DNA from: CAYNRG01 sp047974855
GTDB taxonomy: Bacteria; Bacillota_I; Bacilli_A; Erysipelotrichales; Erysipelotrichaceae
Length of the DNA: 18,101 nt
Direction of reading: 5' to 3'
Assembly: GCA_047974855.1 (NCBI GenBank)
Contig: JBKECT010000032.1
Span: forward strand, 1-18,101
A model generated the notes under the pieces. That model was given only the letters and a program-made list of their open reading frames with translations, made no database searches and was not told the origin of the DNA. The translations under genes and the position numbers were made by a program. This document shows, piece by piece, positions 15,161 through 18,101 of this stretch (position 1 is its first letter; each line of letters begins with the position of its first letter).

Positions 15161-16000
15161 ATGAAAAAAACTATGGTATTACAATCTGATTTCGGATTAG
15201 TTGATGGTGCAGTTAGTGCTATGGAAGGCGTTGCATTTGGCGTTGATGAATCTTTGCGCATTCGTCATTTAACCCACGATATCACACCTTACAATATCTT
15301 TGAAGCAAGTTATCGCTTATTTCAAACGGTTGAATATTGGGCAGAGAAAACCGTCTTTATTTCTGTCGTTGATCCAGGTGTTGGTTCAAAAAGAAAAAGT
15401 GTGGTCGCACTCACTTCTTTAGGGCATTATATTGTTACTCCCGATAATGGAACGCTAACCCACATAAAGAAATACATGGGTATTCAATCAGTTCGTGAAA
15501 TTTCAGAAGTAACCAACCGCAGGGCAGACACAGAAGCAAGTTATACATTCCATGGACGTGACGTTTACGCCTTTACTGGTGCTCGCTTAGCATCAGGCAT
15601 TATTTCTTTTGAAGAGGTTGGACCAGAATTATCTGTAGATAATATTTTAGAACTTCCAACCATTGAAACCATCCTAACAAAAGATTCTGTAAAGGGAACT
15701 ATTGATATTTTAGATGTCCGTTTCGGATCACTTTGGACAAGCATCTCACGTGAAGACTTACTAACGATTAATCCTGAATTTGGTGAACGTTTAGAAGTCA
15801 CTATCTACAACAATGATATGTTAGTCTATCAAAATCAAATCATCTATGGAAAAAGTTTCGCAGATGTTCGTATTGGATCTCCTATTATTTATATCAACTC
15901 CGTTTATCGTGTTGGTATTGCGATCAATCAAGGTTCTTTCTCTAAAGCTTACAATATTGGCGTTGGTGCTCAATGGAGTGTTGAAATTAAAAAATCTTAA
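15161..16000 (+). CDS. SAM hydroxide adenosyltransferase family protein (DUF62), copy B
   Basis: A 279-residue paralogue of the preceding protein, starting one base after its stop, with GGAGG 9 nt before the ATG. The catalytic set is kept: Asp71 (VVDPGVG), Arg78 and His131 (FHGRD), the N-terminal SDFG (9-12, Asp10) and TPDNG (93-97). The C-terminal loop differs from copy A: LDVRFGSLWTS (184-194) instead of NDPNFGNLWTN, so the Asn that contacts adenine in fluorinase-type enzymes (Asn193 in copy A) is Ser190 here. The pair may have different substrates, or may assemble together, since family members are trimers with the active site between the domains of neighbouring subunits. It is the last gene of the ECF operon, followed by a strong terminator. 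Confidence 0.9.
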   Translation: MKKTMVLQSDFGLVDGAVSAMEGVAFGVDESLRIRHLTHDITPYNIFEASYRLFQTVEYWAEKTVFISVVDPGVGSKRKSVVALTSLGHYIVTPDNGTLTHIKKYMGIQSVREISEVTNRRADTEASYTFHGRDVYAFTGARLASGIISFEEVGPELSVDNILELPTIETILTKDSVKGTIDILDVRFGSLWTSISREDLLTINPEFGERLEVTIYNNDMLVYQNQIIYGKSFADVRIGSPIIYINSVYRVGIAINQGSFSKAYNIGVGAQWSVEIKKS

Positions 16001-16004
16001 TAAG

Positions 16005-16034
16005 AAAACTAGTTCAAAACGAACTAGTTTTTTT
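16005..16034. terminator. Bidirectional terminator between copy B and the M3 peptidase gene
   Basis: A perfect 11-bp stem (16005-16015 with 16021-16031), 5-nt loop, and a run of seven T at 16028-16034. It lies 4 nt past the stop of copy B and directly beside the stop of the convergent peptidase gene, for which the A-run of the other arm supplies T residues. Confidence 0.9.
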
Positions 16035-16035
16035 G

Positions 16036-17730
16036 TTACATTTTTTTATCATCTACTGTTTCTAAATAATCATTTACTGTTTTAGATACTTGATCTAGAC
16101 AACCTTCTTCAAATGGCGACTTAAGTCCTGCTTCTTTTACTAACTGAACAAAAGATTTCGTTCCACCAAGTTTGCAAAGGTGCAAGTAATCTTGCCAAGC
16201 CTTTGGATCCTCTTTATGTTGTCTTACCCAAAATTGAAGAGCGCACACTTGCGCTAACGTGTAATCTATGTAATAGAATGGGCTTTGAAAAATATGTCCT
16301 TGCACATGCCAGAAGCTTCCTCTTTCCAACCCTTCATACCCTGTGTAATCTTTCCAAGGTGTGTATTGTTTTTCAAGCTTTCTCCAGCACGCTTTTCTCT
16401 CTTCAATAGTCCATGATGGGTTTGCATAAACTTCATGTTGGTAGTGGTCTACTAAAATACCATAAGGAATAAATTGAATTGCACTTGCTAGATGCGTGTA
16501 GTAATACTTATCCGCATCCTCTTTAAAGAATTTTTCCATCCAAGGCCACGCAAAGAATTCCATACTCATTGAATGAATTTCACAAGATTCTAGCGTTGGA
16601 TTAGCACATTCCGGAACACTAATATCCCTTGACAAATACATTTGAAAAGCATGTCCTGCCTCGTGAGTTAATACATCCACATCCCCACTTGTTCCATTAA
16701 AGTTAGAAAAGATAAATGGCACTTTGTAATCAGGGAATGTCGTGCAGTATCCACCTCCTGCTTTATTTGGTTTATTTTCTAAATCCCATAACTCTTGGTT
16801 TATCATCACATCAATAAACTCTTTTGTTTCTGGACTCATTTCATAATACATTTCCTTTGCTGCTTGAATTTTTTCAGCTGTTGTTCCTTTTGGCGTAGGA
16901 TTCCCACTTAGAAAATTAATTGGTAAATCATAATAAGCTAAGCGATCTACTCCTAATCGCTCTTGTTGTTTTTTAAATAAATTTGATGCAAGTGGTACAA
17001 GTTGTTTTAACACTTGATCACGATAGACAGATACCATTTCAGCATTGTAATCTAGACGATTCATTCTATAGTAGCCCAACTCAATAAAGTTTTCAAAACC
17101 TAATGCTGTCGCAATCTTTTGACGCAGTTGAACTAACTTATGATAAATTGTATCGAACTCTAATTCATTCTCTTCCAACCACTTTGAACGCGCTGCTACA
17201 GCTCTTTTACGATGATCACGGTCTGTATTTTCAGTTTCTGCACCAATTTGTGGTAAGTTTAAAATTTTACCATCAAATTCAATTTTACAACTTGCTTTCA
17301 ACTTTGCATAAGCTGATGCTAATTGATTTTCTTCTTGCAGAAGAGGAATAATTTTTTCATCAAATGTTTTTAAATCCTGTTCTGCCATTAAGAAATATGG
17401 TGCAGGAATTTCTTTAAGTAATTCTTCACGATACTCTTTTGCTAAAACAATTTTTGATAACCGTTGTTCAAGAACTTGATATAGTGGCCCCTGGTTATCC
17501 CAAAATTCATTCTCTTTCTCATAGAATTCATCGCTTGTATTAATTGTATGTCGTACATGGCTTAAACTACTCATCGTGTGTATATGATTTCTCTCTACAT
17601 TTATTTTGTTAAAAATTTCTAAAAATGCTTTTGGATCTTCTTCTTTCTCCAACTCATCTAACAATCCATTCATTTTTTGTGTGACTGCCTCAAAATCTGG
17701 ACGTTCATATTTAAACTCAGTAAACTTCAT
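16036..17730 (-). CDS. M3 family oligoendopeptidase
   Basis: A 564-residue zinc metallopeptidase. The M3 motif HEAGH lies at 356-360 (zinc ligands His356 and His360, general base Glu357), and the third ligand is probably Glu384 in ESCEIHS. Length and sequence style fit the M3 oligoendopeptidases related to, but distinct from, PepF. These enzymes act in the cytoplasm on short peptides; there is no signal peptide. The start at 17730 is preferred because AGAGGTGG ends 5-6 nt before it; an in-frame ATG 39 nt upstream would lie over the -10 region of the promoter and has no RBS. The gene converges on the ECF/SAM-hydrolase operon and shares its terminator. Confidence 0.92.
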   Translation of the reverse strand: MKFTEFKYERPDFEAVTQKMNGLLDELEKEEDPKAFLEIFNKINVERNHIHTMSSLSHVRHTINTSDEFYEKENEFWDNQGPLYQVLEQRLSKIVLAKEYREELLKEIPAPYFLMAEQDLKTFDEKIIPLLQEENQLASAYAKLKASCKIEFDGKILNLPQIGAETENTDRDHRKRAVAARSKWLEENELEFDTIYHKLVQLRQKIATALGFENFIELGYYRMNRLDYNAEMVSVYRDQVLKQLVPLASNLFKKQQERLGVDRLAYYDLPINFLSGNPTPKGTTAEKIQAAKEMYYEMSPETKEFIDVMINQELWDLENKPNKAGGGYCTTFPDYKVPFIFSNFNGTSGDVDVLTHEAGHAFQMYLSRDISVPECANPTLESCEIHSMSMEFFAWPWMEKFFKEDADKYYYTHLASAIQFIPYGILVDHYQHEVYANPSWTIEERKACWRKLEKQYTPWKDYTGYEGLERGSFWHVQGHIFQSPFYYIDYTLAQVCALQFWVRQHKEDPKAWQDYLHLCKLGGTKSFVQLVKEAGLKSPFEEGCLDQVSKTVNDYLETVDDKKM

Positions 17731-17754
17731 AAATCCACCTCTTTCTTTTTTAAA

Positions 17755-17783
17755 ATTATACTCCATCACACCTGCAAATGCAA
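17755..17783 (-). promoter_or_regulatory. Promoter of the M3 peptidase gene
   Basis: Minus strand TTGCAT (17783-17778), 17-nt spacer, perfect TATAAT (17760-17755), 25 nt before the start at 17730. Its position over the first codons of the longer frame also supports the downstream start. Confidence 0.75.
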
Positions 17784-17806
17784 TTTCAATATTCTTTTTC
17801 TAAATT

Positions 17807-17860
17807 CTAATTGCACCGTTTCTGTCCACTTTTTAAATCTACAATAATTGTTTTTTTCAT
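17807..17860 (-). CDS. Possible 17-residue ORF or truncated gene start
   Basis: Behind a perfect AAGGAG (17873-17868) with optimal 7-nt spacing, an ATG opens a 17-codon frame beginning MKKTIIVDLK and ending at TAG. The RBS starts just after the stop of the upstream partial gene, as in an operon. The peptide is too short for any family call. It may be the remaining start of a gene whose body was lost when this segment joined the M3 peptidase promoter region, or a genuine small protein. An in-frame ATG at 17866 is possible but too close to the RBS. Confidence 0.3.
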   Translation of the reverse strand: MKKTIIVDLKSGQKRCN

Positions 17861-17874
17861 TCTCATTCTCCTTA

Positions 17875-18101
17875 TTATTCAATTGTGCTCAAATAACCCT
17901 CTAACCTATCAAACATCTCTCTAAACACCTCTCCATCTTCACTATGGTACTCTTGGTTGATGGCTTCTAAACTCATTCCCCTGACTTCTTCTATCTCGCT
18001 TTGGTAGGGTGCCATGTTAGCTATTACTCCCTCTATCCACGCAGCTTCATTCGGTATGATCACGCCATTCCCCTGTGCCATCTCAATCAGCTTTCTTGTT
18101 G
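17875..18101 (-). CDS. Unrecognised protein, C-terminal 75 residues, runs off right edge
   Basis: The frame is open from the window edge to TAA at 17875-17877. An internal ATG at 18081 would give 68 residues, but no ribosome binding site precedes it and the frame continues upstream to the edge, so I read it as the end of a longer gene. The sequence is acidic and helical, without cysteines or recognisable motifs (for example the stretch PNEAAWIEGVIANM). All four arginine codons are AGA or AGG, and the base composition is richer in G+C than the neighbours, which mostly use CGT, CGA or CGC. This suggests different ancestry, possibly a mobile or phage-derived segment. I cannot name a family. Confidence 0.5.
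   Translation of the reverse strand, partial: TRKLIEMAQGNGVIIPNEAAWIEGVIANMAPYQSEIEEVRGMSLEAINQEYHSEDGEVFREMFDRLEGYLSTIE

Noticed and set aside
1..18101. CRISPR arrays, insertion sequences, tRNA or rRNA genes
   Set aside because: No regularly spaced repeats, transposase motifs, or tRNA/rRNA-like conserved segments were seen on either strand.

Overview
The window is low-GC, Gram-positive (Bacillota/Firmicutes) chromosomal DNA. HPr kinase/phosphorylase, AGGAGG-type ribosome binding sites, a PTS-controlled regulator and an energy-coupling-factor (ECF) vitamin-type transporter all point there. The fused lgt-phosphatase gene and the gene mix would fit a Bacilli or Erysipelotrichia lineage, but the species cannot be fixed from the sequence alone.

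Left part (1-3.3 kb, all minus strand): the N-terminal third of a PRD-containing PTS transcription regulator that runs off the left edge, a double zinc-ribbon membrane protein with its own promoter and terminator, and a tyrosine-phosphatase-like protein. These look like independent, accessory single-gene units. Next comes an AqpZ-type water channel (3.4-4.1 kb) with its own promoter and a strong terminator.

Central part (4.2-10.3 kb, minus strand): a tightly packed housekeeping operon in the order uvrA - hprK - lgt/phosphatase - trxB, driven by a good promoter upstream of uvrA. Genes abut or overlap (5-nt gap, 1-nt TAATG overlap, 22-nt overlap). The striking feature is that Lgt, the membrane prolipoprotein diacylglyceryl transferase, is fused in frame to a complete HAD phosphatase resembling PpaX, the pyrophosphatase that removes PPi made by HprK/P.

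Right part (10.4-16.0 kb, plus strand): divergent from uvrA is a YigZ/IMPACT-family gene. It is followed by a five-gene unit: a UPF0397-type ECF substrate-binding component, a double-ATPase, an ECF T-component permease, and two tandem paralogues of the SAM-hydroxide adenosyltransferase (DUF62/SAM hydrolase) family, closed by a strong terminator. A terminator-like hairpin lies between the S-component gene and the ATPase gene. This dedicated transporter coupled to two SAM-hydrolase-like enzymes is the most interesting system here; it suggests uptake and cleavage of a SAM- or adenosine-related compound.

Right end (16.0-18.1 kb, minus strand): an M3-family oligoendopeptidase with a near-consensus promoter, a 17-codon reading frame behind a good ribosome binding site, and the C-terminal part of an unrecognised gene running off the right edge whose base and codon use differ from the neighbours, possibly the border of an acquired segment.
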